Positions 44,295 to 54,456 are shown, counted from the first letter of the stretch. The stretch is DNA of 64,000 nucleotides from Paraburkholderia sp. HP33-1 (GCF_021390595.1 NZ_JAJEJR010000002.1:434001-498000); one strand, 5' to 3'. Numbers and translations are program-made. Notes: generated by a model not told the origin, from the letters alone.

Positions 44295-44726
44295 CTAGCT
44301 GCGCTTGCAAAAAATCGCGGTGATGAGCGGTGCGACGTGATGCACGATCGCCGTGCTGCCGGCGTTCTGAAGCGCGCTTTTCACCTTGTCGTCGCTGCCG
44401 AACACGACGACGCCATACGCGGACTGGGCGACCGGCTCACCGTCGCCGACCCGGAACAGCGGGTCGTCTTTTTCGAAGCCGACCACCGCGAATACGCGGA
44501 AGCCAAACGCGGTCAGATGCACATCGGGCATGGGCGAGAACGCGTTGATCGAGTTGCTTTCGACGTGCGTCGGCTTCGGGTTGATCAGCTGTTGCCGCAC
44601 GAGATCAGCGATGAACTGGTGGCCGCTCTCATTGCACACCAGGGGCGCGTCGAGCTCCACTGCGAACGAAGAGAGCGGCAGCACGGCGGCTGCGGCAAAC
44701 AGCAGAAGGACGAGAAGACGGTTCAT
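44295..44726 (-). CDS. Secreted hypothetical protein (143 residues)
   Basis: The N-terminus MNRLLVLLLFAAAAVLPLSS is a Sec signal with cleavage near SSFAVE. The mature protein has two cysteines (LVCNESG; IFCKRS at the C-terminus) that could pair, and a central region (MPDVHLTAFGFRVFAVVGFE) that looks like a small beta sheet. Periplasmic; function unknown. Confidence 0.65.
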   Translation of the reverse strand: MNRLLVLLLFAAAAVLPLSSFAVELDAPLVCNESGHQFIADLVRQQLINPKPTHVESNSINAFSPMPDVHLTAFGFRVFAVVGFEKDDPLFRVGDGEPVAQSAYGVVVFGSDDKVKSALQNAGSTAIVHHVAPLITAIFCKRS

Positions 44727-45036
44727 GAGCGTGGGCGGTCGTCTGCAGTCGATGTCGCGGGCCAGCAACGGCCGCGCCATCCCGTGACGACACGAACGGT
44801 GCTGCGCATCGATCGGACTCCGCGTGACAGGCACAACTGGATTCGCACTTTATCGCGATTCGGCGAAGTCCGCTTTCTTTGCTCCATTGGACGGTGTGCC
44901 GGTCGAGTTGCGCAACCAGCTCGCGGTCAATCTGGAGTACGACACGATCGGTTCCCTTCGCGCAACAACATTTGTTGCCGCCGCGATGCCATAATCGACG
45001 CTTTCCATAGATGGCTGGCCGCCCGTCGCCACGACA

Positions 45037-46440
45037 ATGCTGCTTGCTTTAGGCGCTTTCATCGTTCCGCTGATCGTCGCGTGCGCGATGTTCATGGAAA
45101 ACGTGGACGGAACGGTCATCGTGACGTCGCTGCCGGTTCTCGCGCGCGACCTCGGCCACGATCCGATCACGCTGAAGCTCGCGGTCACCGCGTATGTGAT
45201 CGGCCTGGGCGTCTTTATCCCGATCTGCGGCTGGGTCGCCGACCGCTTCGGTTCACGCACCGTGTTCCGCACCGCGATCGGCATCTTCATGGCGGGCTCG
45301 CTGCTGTGTGCGGCCTCCACTTCGCTCGATACCTTCGTGCTCGCGCGCTTCGTGCAGGGCATCGGCGGCGCGCTGATGGTGCCGGTGGGCCGCATCATCA
45401 TCTTCCGTTCGGTGCCGAAGTCGGAGTTCATTCGCGCGATGAACTATCTGACGGTACCGGCGCTGCTCGGTCCGGTGGTCGGCCCGCCGCTCGGCGGCTT
45501 TATCACGACCTATCTGCACTGGCGTTTGATCTTCGTGATCAACGTCCCGATCGGGCTGCTCGGCATCTGGCTCACCAACAAATACATCGCCAATACGCGC
45601 GAGCCGCATCCGGGCCGGCTCGACTGGCTCGGCTTCGTGCTGTCGGCGAGCGGGGCTTCGCTGTTCATGCTCGGGCTGTCGCTGGTCGGTGGCGAGCTGG
45701 TATCTACGCGCGCATCGGTCGGCATGTGCGTGACCGGCATCGTGCTGCTGCTGGCTTATGTGCTGTACGCGAACCGCGTCGCGCTGCCGGTGCTCGATCT
45801 GAGTCTGCTGCGTATCCCGAGTTTTCATGCGAGCGTGGTCGGCGGTTCGCTGTTCCGCATCGGTCTTGGCGCCGTGCCGTTCCTGTTGCCGCTCGCATTG
45901 CAGGAAGGGCTCGGCATGACCGCGTTCAGAGCCGGCGCGATCACGTGCGCGTCCGCGTTCGGCTCGATCTTCATGAAGACGATGGCGTCGCGCATTCTCG
46001 AACGCTTCGGCTTTCGCACCGTGCTGATGGTCAATGCCGCATGCGCGGGTCTTGCGATCGCCGTGTACGGGCTGTTCTTTCCCGGCACGCCGCATTGGGT
46101 GATCTGGTGCATCGTGCTGGCGGGCGGCTTCTTTCCGTCTCTGCAATTCACGTCGCTGAATACGCTTGCCTATGCGGATATTCCGAGCAGCGAGGTCGGC
46201 CGCGCGACGAGCGTCGCGAGCGTCATCCAGCAGATGTCGCTCGGCCTCGGCGTGACGATCGCGGGCATCGTGTTGCAGATCTCGCATCGCCTGCAGGGGC
46301 ATCCGACGATCGTGTTCTCCGATTTCTGGCCGGCGTTTCTCGTGGTCGGCCTGTTCTCGTGTCTGTCGATTCCGATTACACGGCGCCTGCCGCGAGACGC
46401 GGGCGATGAGATCGCGCGCGGCAGCCGCGGGCGGGCGTAA
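45037..46440 (+). CDS. MFS drug/metabolite exporter, DHA2 (14-helix) type
   Basis: A 467-residue inner-membrane protein. The first helix has FMENVDGTVIVTSLPVLARD, the DHA2 signature; motif A appears as GWVADRFGSRTVFRTAIG, and motif C as TVPALLGPVVGPPLGGF. It likely exports hydrophobic drugs or metabolites by proton antiport. No adjacent regulator or membrane-fusion gene. The start has only a weak ribosome binding site. Confidence 0.82.
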   Translation: MLLALGAFIVPLIVACAMFMENVDGTVIVTSLPVLARDLGHDPITLKLAVTAYVIGLGVFIPICGWVADRFGSRTVFRTAIGIFMAGSLLCAASTSLDTFVLARFVQGIGGALMVPVGRIIIFRSVPKSEFIRAMNYLTVPALLGPVVGPPLGGFITTYLHWRLIFVINVPIGLLGIWLTNKYIANTREPHPGRLDWLGFVLSASGASLFMLGLSLVGGELVSTRASVGMCVTGIVLLLAYVLYANRVALPVLDLSLLRIPSFHASVVGGSLFRIGLGAVPFLLPLALQEGLGMTAFRAGAITCASAFGSIFMKTMASRILERFGFRTVLMVNAACAGLAIAVYGLFFPGTPHWVIWCIVLAGGFFPSLQFTSLNTLAYADIPSSEVGRATSVASVIQQMSLGLGVTIAGIVLQISHRLQGHPTIVFSDFWPAFLVVGLFSCLSIPITRRLPRDAGDEIARGSRGRA

Positions 46441-46470
46441 GCACGCCTCGCTGCCTATCCCGCACTGCTA

Positions 46471-47523
46471 TCACCCCGCCTGCTCCACCGGCGTCACCAT
46501 TAGATCCACCCGCCGCGCGCCGCGTAACACCGTCACGCTGACCGGCTTGTCGATACGCGATGCGTCGAGTGTGCGTTGCAAGCCATCCACATCCTGCACC
46601 GGTTGCGCGTCGATCGCGACGATCGTGTCGTCGGTACGCAAGCCGGCGAGCGCGGCCGGACTACCTTTGACGATCTCCATCACATGCACGCCGCTTTGCG
46701 CGCTGAGCCCGAAGTAGCGCTGCACGCGCCGCGACAGCGGCGTCGTCGTGCCGGCCACGCCGATATACGCGCGCCGCACTCGACCGTGCGCGAAGATCTG
46801 CATGATGACCCACTTCGCGGTATCGATCGCGGTTGCAAAACAGATGGCCTGTGCGCCAGGGATGATCGCGGTATTCACGCCGATCACCTGACCTGCCGAA
46901 TTGATCAGCGGTCCGCCCGAGTTGCCCGGATTCAGCGCCGCGTCGGTCTGGATCACGTCGTAGATCATGCGGCCGGAGTTCGAGCGCAGCGATCGGCCGA
47001 GCGCCGAAATGACGCCGGTCGTCACCGTCTGCTGCAGCCCGAGCGGATTGCCGACCGCAATCGCGATCTGCCCGACGCGCAGCTTCGACGATTCGCCGAG
47101 CTCGACATGGGGCAGCGCCTCCGGTGAGCCGATGCGCAGCACCGCGAGGTCACTGCCGGGATCGTCGCCGACCAGATCGGCGTCGAACTTCGCGCCGTCG
47201 GCTAGCGTCACCTGGATATGCGTCGCGCCATGCACGACGTGGCTATTGGTCAGCAGATAGCCGTCGGGCGTGAACAGAAAACCCGAGCCGGTGCCGCCGC
47301 GCACGCCGCGCCCATGATGCGCGGACGTGTCGCCGGGCAGCTGGCGTTCGACGGCAATAAACGCGACCGCCTGCTGCACGCGCTCCAGTGCGCCGATCAC
47401 GGTGCGGGAGTAGGCGTCGAGCAGGGCGTCGTCGTTGTGAGTCAAAAGGTCAGTGGATTGGGGCCCGGGGGCGTCGGATGCGGCGCTCGACAGGTCATCG
47501 ATGAAGCGTGGGCGGCTTCCCAT
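46471..47523 (-). CDS. HtrA/DegP-like serine protease with one PDZ domain
   Basis: A 350-residue trypsin-like protease. The triad is H95 (LTNSHVVHG), D125 (GSDLAVLR) and S202 (NPGNSGGPL). A single PDZ domain follows at about 250-340 (VMEIVKGSPAALAGLRTDDT). DegP proteins normally carry a signal peptide; none is visible here, so it may be cytoplasmic or use a missed start. No other quality-control genes nearby. Confidence 0.85.
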   Translation of the reverse strand: MGSRPRFIDDLSSAASDAPGPQSTDLLTHNDDALLDAYSRTVIGALERVQQAVAFIAVERQLPGDTSAHHGRGVRGGTGSGFLFTPDGYLLTNSHVVHGATHIQVTLADGAKFDADLVGDDPGSDLAVLRIGSPEALPHVELGESSKLRVGQIAIAVGNPLGLQQTVTTGVISALGRSLRSNSGRMIYDVIQTDAALNPGNSGGPLINSAGQVIGVNTAIIPGAQAICFATAIDTAKWVIMQIFAHGRVRRAYIGVAGTTTPLSRRVQRYFGLSAQSGVHVMEIVKGSPAALAGLRTDDTIVAIDAQPVQDVDGLQRTLDASRIDKPVSVTVLRGARRVDLMVTPVEQAG

Positions 47524-47691
47524 AACGATGCTCCGGATAGACGGGCTGCGAGATGCGGGGCGCCTCGCGGGTTTTCAAGGGCATCCGGGAGCCTGCGGGG
47601 CGCGGTGCGAGACTGACTGTCGGCGCGTGTGAGACACTTTCCCGGGCGCGCCGCCGCACGCTGCTACCCGCGCGCCACGGAGATCCCCTTC

Positions 47692-48090
47692 ATGTCCGCA
47701 TCGACCGCTTCAGCACCACAATCCCCGCAGCCGGATCCACGCATCGAGTCGCTCAGCGCGATCACGCTCGCTACCGGCGACATGCAGCGCGCCGTCGCGT
47801 TCTACCAGGCGCTCGGCTTCCCACTCAAGTTCGGCGGTTCGCGCGAGGCGTTCACGTCGTTTGAGTTCGGCGGTTCATATCTGAACCTGATCGCCGATCC
47901 GCGCGCGCCGGTCAACTGGTGGGGGCGCGTGATCATCTATGTGTCGGACGTCGATGCGATCTACGACAAGGCACTGGCGGCGGGTCTGCAGCCGTCGTTC
48001 GCGCCGTCGGATGCGCCGTGGGGCGAGCGCTATTTTCATATCACCGATCCGGACGGCCACGAATTGAGCTTCGCGCGAGCGTTGCGCTAA
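47692..48090 (+). CDS. VOC (glyoxalase/bleomycin resistance) family protein
   Basis: A 132-residue single-domain protein. Features are ITLATGDMQRAVAFYQALGF and the C-terminal RYFHITDPDGHELSFARAL, which fit the beta-alpha-beta-beta-beta metal-binding fold. The substrate is unknown. ATG 47692 lies 21 codons inside the open frame and fits the family start after a flexible 20-residue leader. Confidence 0.75.
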   Translation: MSASTASAPQSPQPDPRIESLSAITLATGDMQRAVAFYQALGFPLKFGGSREAFTSFEFGGSYLNLIADPRAPVNWWGRVIIYVSDVDAIYDKALAAGLQPSFAPSDAPWGERYFHITDPDGHELSFARALR

Positions 48091-48253
48091 CGGCGGGGGT
48101 CCGTGCAAAACTCGCTATCATGCGTGTTACCACGCTTGTGCAGCGCTCGCCCATGCGGTAACACGCCTGACACCTCGCGCTTCGATAATCGAACGCGTCC
48201 GCGTCGCGCCAGCCGCCGCGCGCCAACTTATTCCTGTTGCGAGGAGAGCCGCA

Positions 48254-49180
48254 ATGAAAGAGCCGGATCCGAGGTCTCATACCGAACTGATGGCGGAGCG
48301 GCAACGCCGGTTCGAGGAAGACCTCATCGATGCCTATGACGAAGAACTCGAAATGGAAGTCGATGACCGCATCATCGACGGCGCAGCCGCTTTTACGCCC
48401 GAGCGTCGTGAGGCGCGCAAGCAGTACTTCCGCGAACTGTTCCGGCTGCAAGGAGAGCTGGTCAAGCTGCAGGACTGGATCGTCCAGACCGGGCATCGGC
48501 TCGTGGTGATCTTCGAGGGACGCGACGCGGCCGGCAAGGGCGGCGCGATCAAGCGCATCACGCAGCGCCTCAATCCGCGCGTGTGCCGCGTGGCCGCGTT
48601 GCCCGCGCCGAATAACCGCGAGCGCACTCAATGGTATTTTCAGCGCTATGTATCGCATCTGCCGGCGGGCGGCGAGATGGTGCTATTCGATCGCAGCTGG
48701 TACAACCGCGCGGGCGTCGAGCGTGTGATGAACTTCTGCACTGACGACGAGTACGAAGAGTTTTTCCGTTCGGTGCCGGAGTTCGAAAAGATGCTGGTGC
48801 GCAGCGGCGTGCAGATCCTCAAGTACTGGTTTTCGATCACCGACGAAGAGCAGGAACTCCGCTTCCAGAACCGCATTCATGATCCGCTCAAGCAGTGGAA
48901 GCTGAGCCCAATGGATCTGGAGAGCCGGCGACGCTGGGAAGCGTATACGCTGGCGAAGGAAGTGATGCTGCAGCGCTCGCATATTACCGAGGCGCCGTGG
49001 TGGGTCGTGCAGGCCGTCGACAAGAAACGCGCGCGTCTGAACTGCATTCAGCATCTGCTGAGCCAGGTGCCGTATCACGAGATCGAGCATCCGCATATCG
49101 AGTTGCCGTCGCGGGTCTATCACGAAGACTACAGCCGTCAGCCGGTGCCTCAGTCGATGATCGTGCCCGAGGTGTATTAG
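48254..49180 (+). CDS. ppk2: Polyphosphate kinase 2
   Basis: A 308-residue cytoplasmic kinase that moves phosphate between polyphosphate and nucleoside diphosphates. Walker A is GRDAAGKGG (89-97), the lid region follows RVAALPAPNNRERTQWYFQR, and Walker B is VLFDRSWYNRAGVERV. This single-domain length fits PPK2 class I. GAGGAGAG precedes the ATG. A phosphate transporter lies directly convergent, and a CHAD protein is 2.7 kb further on. Confidence 0.88.
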   Translation: MKEPDPRSHTELMAERQRRFEEDLIDAYDEELEMEVDDRIIDGAAAFTPERREARKQYFRELFRLQGELVKLQDWIVQTGHRLVVIFEGRDAAGKGGAIKRITQRLNPRVCRVAALPAPNNRERTQWYFQRYVSHLPAGGEMVLFDRSWYNRAGVERVMNFCTDDEYEEFFRSVPEFEKMLVRSGVQILKYWFSITDEEQELRFQNRIHDPLKQWKLSPMDLESRRRWEAYTLAKEVMLQRSHITEAPWWVVQAVDKKRARLNCIQHLLSQVPYHEIEHPHIELPSRVYHEDYSRQPVPQSMIVPEVY

Positions 49181-49211
49181 AGAGCGGATTGCACGTCATA
49201 GCTCGCCAACG

Positions 49212-49251
49212 AAAAAGCGCGGTACGTCTATGAACGTACCGCGCTTTTTTT
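49212..49251. terminator. Bidirectional terminator between ppk2 and pit
   Basis: A perfect 16-bp inverted repeat (49212-49227 and 49234-49249) with a 6-nt loop. A-tract on one side and T-tract on the other make it work for both converging genes. Confidence 0.85.
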
Positions 49252-49279
49252 CGGGCTTCGCTCTGCCACGCCGGCGAAC

Positions 49280-50866
49280 TCAGAACACCGTACGGAATAG
49301 CCAGTACAACCCGCCCGCAAGCGCGATCGACGCGGGTAGCGTCAACACCCAGGCGAGCGCGAGGCTGCGCACGGTGGCCCATTGCAGACCCGAGCCGTTG
49401 GCCGCCATCGTGCCGGCCACGCCGGAAGAGAGCACGTGGGTCGTCGACACCGGCAGACCGTAGACGTCGGCGGCGCCGATCGTGACCATTGCGACGACTT
49501 CCGCCGCCGCGCCTTGGCCGTACGTCAGATGCTGCTTGCCGATCTTCTCACCCACCGTGACGACGATGCGCTTCCAGCCGACCATCGTACCGAGCCCCAG
49601 TGCGATTGCGACCGCCACCTTGACCCACGGCGGAATGAATTTGGTCGCATGATCGATCTGTGTTCTGAAGTTGGCAATGATCTTCGTGTCCTCGGGCGAG
49701 AACTGCGGCTCATTGGCCTTCTGCATCAGACGGATCGCCTCAGACGTGACATACATGTTGTTGCGCACGTTATCGACGATGCTTTGCGGCACCGCGGCCA
49801 TCGAGCCCGATTCGCCGACCTGGCGGCCGATCTGCTCGGTCAGTTGCTGCAGTGCCGGCAGTGTGGCGGGCGTCAGCGTACGGGTGCGCACGAAGGCCTC
49901 GACATCGGCGCGCGGATCCGCGGAAGGCGCCACGCCCTGCGTGTAGCGCGACAGCATCGCCGCGGTTTGATGCGCGACCGCGACGAAGTTCTGCGTTTGC
50001 GCCGGCGTGACCGCCTTGTTCAATGCATAGGCGGTGGGCACCGTACCGATTAGGATCAGCATGATCAGGCCCATGCCTTTCTGGCCGTCGTTCGAGCCAT
50101 GCGCGAACGACACGCCCGTGCAGGTCAGAATCAGCAGGCAGCGAATCCAGAACGGCGGCGGCTCCTTGCCCTTCGGCTCGGCATACAGCGCAGGCACGCG
50201 CACGACGGCCTTCATGATCAGCAGCAGCAAGCCCGCGAGCAGAAAGCCCACGATTGGCGAAAACAGCAGCGATTTGCCGACGCCGAGCGCCTGATTCCAG
50301 TCGACGCCGCTCGTGCCGTTCGTGCCATGCATCAGCTGATTCATCAGACCCACGCCTATGATCGAGCCGATCAGCGTGTGCGAACTCGACGACGGCAGGC
50401 CGAAAGACCAGGTGCCGAGGTTCCAGATGATCGCGGCGATCAGCAGCGCGAACACCATCGCGAAGCCTGCGCTGCTGCCGACTTGCAGGATCAGCTCGAC
50501 GGGCAGTAGTTGCAGCACGCCGAAGGCGACTGCCCCGGTCGACGTCAGCACGCCGAGAAAATTCCACGCGCCGGACCAGACGACCGCGAGATTCGGCGTC
50601 AGCGAGTGCGTATAGATAACGGTGGCGACCGCGTTGGCCGTGTCGTGAAAGCCGTTGACGAACTCGAAGCCGAGCGCGATCAGCAGTGCGACGCCGAGCA
50701 GAAAATACGGCATCACGGAGCTTTCGCGCACGGGCTGCAGATCGTCTATCAGATGCACGGCGCAATACACGGCGCCGGCAATGAGCAGGGCGACGAAAAT
50801 AACCAGGCCTGCACTACGGCCTTTGCCGCTGGCGGCGCCTGGTTGCGGATACGAAAGTTCCGGCAT
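49280..50866 (-). CDS. pit: Low-affinity inorganic phosphate transporter (PiT/PHO4 family)
   Basis: A 528-residue membrane protein with two PHO4 halves. Signature elements are GFEFVNGFHDTANAVATVIY in the first half and DVYGLPVSTTHVLSSGVAGT in the second, joined by a long soluble loop. It imports metal-phosphate with protons. Convergent with ppk2, which uses the imported phosphate as polyphosphate. Confidence 0.88.
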   Translation of the reverse strand: MPELSYPQPGAASGKGRSAGLVIFVALLIAGAVYCAVHLIDDLQPVRESSVMPYFLLGVALLIALGFEFVNGFHDTANAVATVIYTHSLTPNLAVVWSGAWNFLGVLTSTGAVAFGVLQLLPVELILQVGSSAGFAMVFALLIAAIIWNLGTWSFGLPSSSSHTLIGSIIGVGLMNQLMHGTNGTSGVDWNQALGVGKSLLFSPIVGFLLAGLLLLIMKAVVRVPALYAEPKGKEPPPFWIRCLLILTCTGVSFAHGSNDGQKGMGLIMLILIGTVPTAYALNKAVTPAQTQNFVAVAHQTAAMLSRYTQGVAPSADPRADVEAFVRTRTLTPATLPALQQLTEQIGRQVGESGSMAAVPQSIVDNVRNNMYVTSEAIRLMQKANEPQFSPEDTKIIANFRTQIDHATKFIPPWVKVAVAIALGLGTMVGWKRIVVTVGEKIGKQHLTYGQGAAAEVVAMVTIGAADVYGLPVSTTHVLSSGVAGTMAANGSGLQWATVRSLALAWVLTLPASIALAGGLYWLFRTVF

Positions 50867-51105
50867 GACGTGAGCCCCGAAAAAGTGGTCGCAGAGTTCT
50901 GGATGCTGCTTTCGCTGTGTGTCGGAATGATGACGACCGCGTGACGGCCATGGGGTACAGAAAAACAGACTCGGCGCGGCCTATCCTACCCGGCTTACGC
51001 CGGTAATTACTACACCGGATGGCGGATTGGGTTAGCAAGATGTCCGAATCGACCGGTGAAGCAAATTGCGAACAAAGCGAGGCGGCGAACACCCTGAAAT
51101 GACGT

Positions 51106-51699
51106 TTACGATGCGCTGATCACTTCACCACTCGCGCTGCCGACGAGGCTGCGTTTATAAGCCTGCGCGACGATTTCGGCCGGCACCCCTTGCGACGGAT
51201 CACGGCCCATCGATTCGAGCGTCTCGGCGACCCAGCCCGGGCTCACCACATTGACGCGTGCCTTGCCGCGCAACTCGAGCGCGGCCGAGCGCGCAAACGC
51301 TTCGACACCGGCATTGACGATGCTGACCGCGGCGCTGCCTTCCATCGGTTGTTGCGCGAGCACGCCGCTCGTCAGCGTGAACGAGCCACCTTGTGACACA
51401 TGCGCAATGCCGCAGCGCACCAGGTTGACCTGGCCCATCAGCTTGTTGGCAAGGCTAAACGAAAAGTCTTCGTCGGCGAGTGACGCGAGCGGCGCGAATT
51501 TCGCCGCTCCCGCCGCGCAAACAATTGCATCGAAGCTGCCACCTTGTGCATACATCGCTTCGATGCTGCGTTTGTCCGACAGGTCGACATGCAGTTCGGA
51601 GCCCTTGCGGCTCGCGCCGACCACGTCATGCTCGGCCGCGAGCAGCCGCACGATGTGCGAGCCGAGCAGGCCCGTTGCACCGACAACGAGTATGCGCAT
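51106..51699 (-). CDS. Small short-chain dehydrogenase (197 residues)
   Basis: Begins MRILVVGATGLLGSHIVRLL, with the nucleotide-binding GATGLLG. KLMGQVNLVR and GGSFTLTSGVLAQQPMEGSA match the same positions in the SDR at 39022-39627, so the two are paralogues. No canonical Tyr-x3-Lys is obvious in either. ATG 51699 follows GGGAGGAT. Confidence 0.8.
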   Translation of the reverse strand: MRILVVGATGLLGSHIVRLLAAEHDVVGASRKGSELHVDLSDKRSIEAMYAQGGSFDAIVCAAGAAKFAPLASLADEDFSFSLANKLMGQVNLVRCGIAHVSQGGSFTLTSGVLAQQPMEGSAAVSIVNAGVEAFARSAALELRGKARVNVVSPGWVAETLESMGRDPSQGVPAEIVAQAYKRSLVGSASGEVISAS

Positions 51700-51909
51700 A
51701 CATCCTCCCAGGATCTGTTTGCGATGTTTGCCGCACTGCACATCGCATCGTCGAGTCATGCGATGCGCGCGGTCCTACCGGTCGAGGATAGACGCTGGCG
51801 ATGCGACCTGCCATCGCGTGATCGGCAAAGCGGCTGACATGCGCCGCGAATCCCCCGTGAGCATTATTTTTGCTGCGCTGGAAGTAACGTCAGGTTTCCT
51901 GGAGCGTCG

Positions 51910-52755
51910 ATGAAGGAAGACAGCGAGACAGTCAACGAGCCGGCCGGCGGAGCAACGGCGCAGCAGGCCTTCGCGTCCTACGCCGCGCCGCTGGTCGACG
52001 AGGCGATCGAACTCGCCGGGGGGATCCGCGACGACGCATCAGCCGAAACGCTGCACGAACTGCGCGTGTCGCTGCGACGTCTGCGCTCGTTGTGGTGGGC
52101 GTTCGCGCCGCTATTGGACAAGGGCGAGAATGCCCGCCAACGGGCTGTCTACAAGTTTCTCGCCACAGCGGCGGGTAAAACGCGCGATTGGGACATCCTG
52201 ATCGAATTGCTCGCGCAGGAAGACAGCGGCGCACAAGCGTTGCTGCCGAAGCTCGAGCAGGCGCGCAGCGACACACTGGCGACCAGCCGTGAAACGCTCA
52301 CCACTGCCGACGTCAAACGCCTGCTGCGCGATGCGTTGGCCGCCACTTCCGAGGAACTGAACGCCGCGCACGAATCGGATATTGCACTGCGTAAATTTGC
52401 TGCCGAACGCATAGGCGCGTCGGAGCGCTCGTTGAAAAAGCGCATCAAACGTGCACGCCGTGCGAAACGCTCGCACTACGAAGCCTTTCACGATGTCAGA
52501 AAAGCGGGCAAGAGACTGCGCTATCTATTCGAATTTTTCGGGCCGGTGCTGAGAAGCGGTCATAAGCGCATGCTTAGACGGTTGAAGAAAATCCAGAAGC
52601 GGTTCGGCATGCTCAACGATACAGTCGCCAGTGAGGCGCTGTTGCGTGACCATGCCCCATCGCTTGCCAACGCTGGCGACATCGAGGCCGCCTTGCAGTG
52701 GCTCGACAGGAAACGCAAACGCCGCTTGCGCGCGGCGTCGGGGCTGCTGGGCTGA
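51910..52755 (+). CDS. CHAD domain protein
   Basis: A 281-residue helical protein. The characteristic CHAD segments are LHELRVSLRRLRSLWWAFAP, then RDWDILIELL, FHDVRKAGKRLRYLFEFFGP and a lysine/arginine-rich end. CHAD domains bind polyphosphate through conserved basic residues. The neighbouring ppk2 and pit genes support a polyphosphate-granule role. Confidence 0.82.
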   Translation: MKEDSETVNEPAGGATAQQAFASYAAPLVDEAIELAGGIRDDASAETLHELRVSLRRLRSLWWAFAPLLDKGENARQRAVYKFLATAAGKTRDWDILIELLAQEDSGAQALLPKLEQARSDTLATSRETLTTADVKRLLRDALAATSEELNAAHESDIALRKFAAERIGASERSLKKRIKRARRAKRSHYEAFHDVRKAGKRLRYLFEFFGPVLRSGHKRMLRRLKKIQKRFGMLNDTVASEALLRDHAPSLANAGDIEAALQWLDRKRKRRLRAASGLLG

Positions 52756-52854
52756 TCGGGCGCGCCCGATCCTCGCTAGTGCAGAGGATGCCCAGCCTGG
52801 AATGCACGATGCACCGTGCTGCCGGTGCGCAAGAATAGTCCGCGAAAGGAGGCG

Positions 52855-54456
52855 ATGAGCGTGGCACAGCAAGCGCTTTCGCTGCGTCATCGGATTCACA
52901 AGACGCTGCGTGTCGTCCGAGTCGAGATGACCCGCTATGTGGGCAACCGCCCTTGGGTGGCCGGCGTCGCCGGCACGCTGGTCGCGTTGGCCATGTCGAT
53001 TCTGATCGCGCTGGAGGTCGGCGCAGGCCGCAGTGAGACGCTCGATCATGCGCGCCAGACTTCGCAAAACCTCGTGTCGATCATTTCCGCGGATCTCGGG
53101 CGCAACGTCGAGATTTACAGTCTGTCGCTGCAGTCGATGGTGGATGGCGCGCGCGATCCGGTCACGTGGACGCTGCCTGTCCCCGTTCGCCAGGCGATGC
53201 TGTTCGATCGCGCCACGACCGCGGCCTATCTCGGCGGTGCTTACGTAATCGACGCCAACGGCCAGGTGGCTGCCGCCCAGTATGAAGGCGCGAACACCAC
53301 CGTCCATCTTGACGACCGCGAATACTTTCAGGTGCACCTGAGCAATCCGGCGGCGGGCCTGTATTTCTCGCATCCGTTCATGTCGCGGCTGCGCGGCGGC
53401 AAGCTGTCGATCGCGCTCACACGGCGCATCGACGACGCGCAAGGCCGCTTTGCCGGCATCGCGCTGCTCGCGATCCGCATTGAGTACTTCCAGCATCTGC
53501 TCGACCGGATCGATACGGGTGCGCAAGGTTCGGTCTTCATCGTGATGACGGATGGCACCCTGCTCGCGCGCAAGCCGTTTGCCGCGCAGGAGGTCGGCTT
53601 GAACATCGCAAACTTGCCGAATTTTCACGAGATGACCACGCACGACTCGGGCACCTACGAGTCGATCTCGCCGGTCGACGGCGTGCGTCGCATCTACACC
53701 TACGCGCATGTGCCGCGCACGCCGCTGATCGCGGTGGTCGCGCCCGCCGTCGACGACGTGCTCGCGCCGTGGCAGCGTCGCAGCCATGTGGCCGCTGCGC
53801 TGACCATCGCGTTCGGCGCGGTGTTCGTGTTCGTATCGTGGCTGCTCGCGTTCGCGCTGCGCGACAAGCAGCGCGCGCAGGCTGCGCTACAGCGTCTGGC
53901 CGCCACCGATCCGCTGACCACGCTCAACAATCGCCGCGTGCTCGACAAGCGGCTCGACGACGAATGGCGGCGCGCGCGACGCGAGAACAAGCCGCTGTCG
54001 GTGCTGTTCATCGATATCGATCACTTCAAGATTTTCAACGACACCTACGGCCATGAGAGCGGCGACGAGGTGTTGATCGCGGTGGCCGATTGCATCGCGT
54101 CGGTGGCGCGACGCTCGGCTGATCTGGTCGCGCGCTATGGCGGCGAAGAGTTCGCGGTAGTGCTGCCGGATACCACGGCGCAGGGCGCGTTCGCGGTCGC
54201 GGAGCGGATCCGCCGCAAGGTTGAAAGCCAGGTCATCGTGAGGGGACAGGGTGCGCCGCTCGGAGTCACGGTGAGCCTCGGCTGCGCGACGGCGCTGCCG
54301 GCGTCGGCCGACGCCGCGAACGGGTTCGATCTGCTGGCCGCCGCCGATCAACAGCTATATGTGGCGAAAAACCAGGGGCGCAATCGCACCAGCTCGGCGC
54401 AGTGGAAGGAGGGGGCGGCGGAGCAGGCGGCTTCTCGTGCGGGGGCCGGGCTTTAA
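52855..54456 (+). CDS. Membrane diguanylate cyclase (periplasmic sensor plus GGDEF)
   Basis: A 533-residue signalling protein. One helix near residues 35-60, a periplasmic dCache-like domain (TAAYLGGAYVIDANGQVAAA; LYFSHPFMSRLRGGKLSIAL), a second helix near 315-340, then a GGDEF domain with RLAATDPLTTLNNRRVLDKR and the active motif RYGGEEF. GGEEF is catalytically competent, so it should make c-di-GMP. AAAGGAGG precedes the ATG at 52855, 100 bp after the CHAD gene. Confidence 0.85.
   Translation: MSVAQQALSLRHRIHKTLRVVRVEMTRYVGNRPWVAGVAGTLVALAMSILIALEVGAGRSETLDHARQTSQNLVSIISADLGRNVEIYSLSLQSMVDGARDPVTWTLPVPVRQAMLFDRATTAAYLGGAYVIDANGQVAAAQYEGANTTVHLDDREYFQVHLSNPAAGLYFSHPFMSRLRGGKLSIALTRRIDDAQGRFAGIALLAIRIEYFQHLLDRIDTGAQGSVFIVMTDGTLLARKPFAAQEVGLNIANLPNFHEMTTHDSGTYESISPVDGVRRIYTYAHVPRTPLIAVVAPAVDDVLAPWQRRSHVAAALTIAFGAVFVFVSWLLAFALRDKQRAQAALQRLAATDPLTTLNNRRVLDKRLDDEWRRARRENKPLSVLFIDIDHFKIFNDTYGHESGDEVLIAVADCIASVARRSADLVARYGGEEFAVVLPDTTAQGAFAVAERIRRKVESQVIVRGQGAPLGVTVSLGCATALPASADAANGFDLLAAADQQLYVAKNQGRNRTSSAQWKEGAAEQAASRAGAGL

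Noticed and set aside
43785..46409. Very long plus-strand frame of 874 codons
   Set aside because: It spans several real genes on both strands in the wrong frame and its translation is Arg/Ala-rich without domains.
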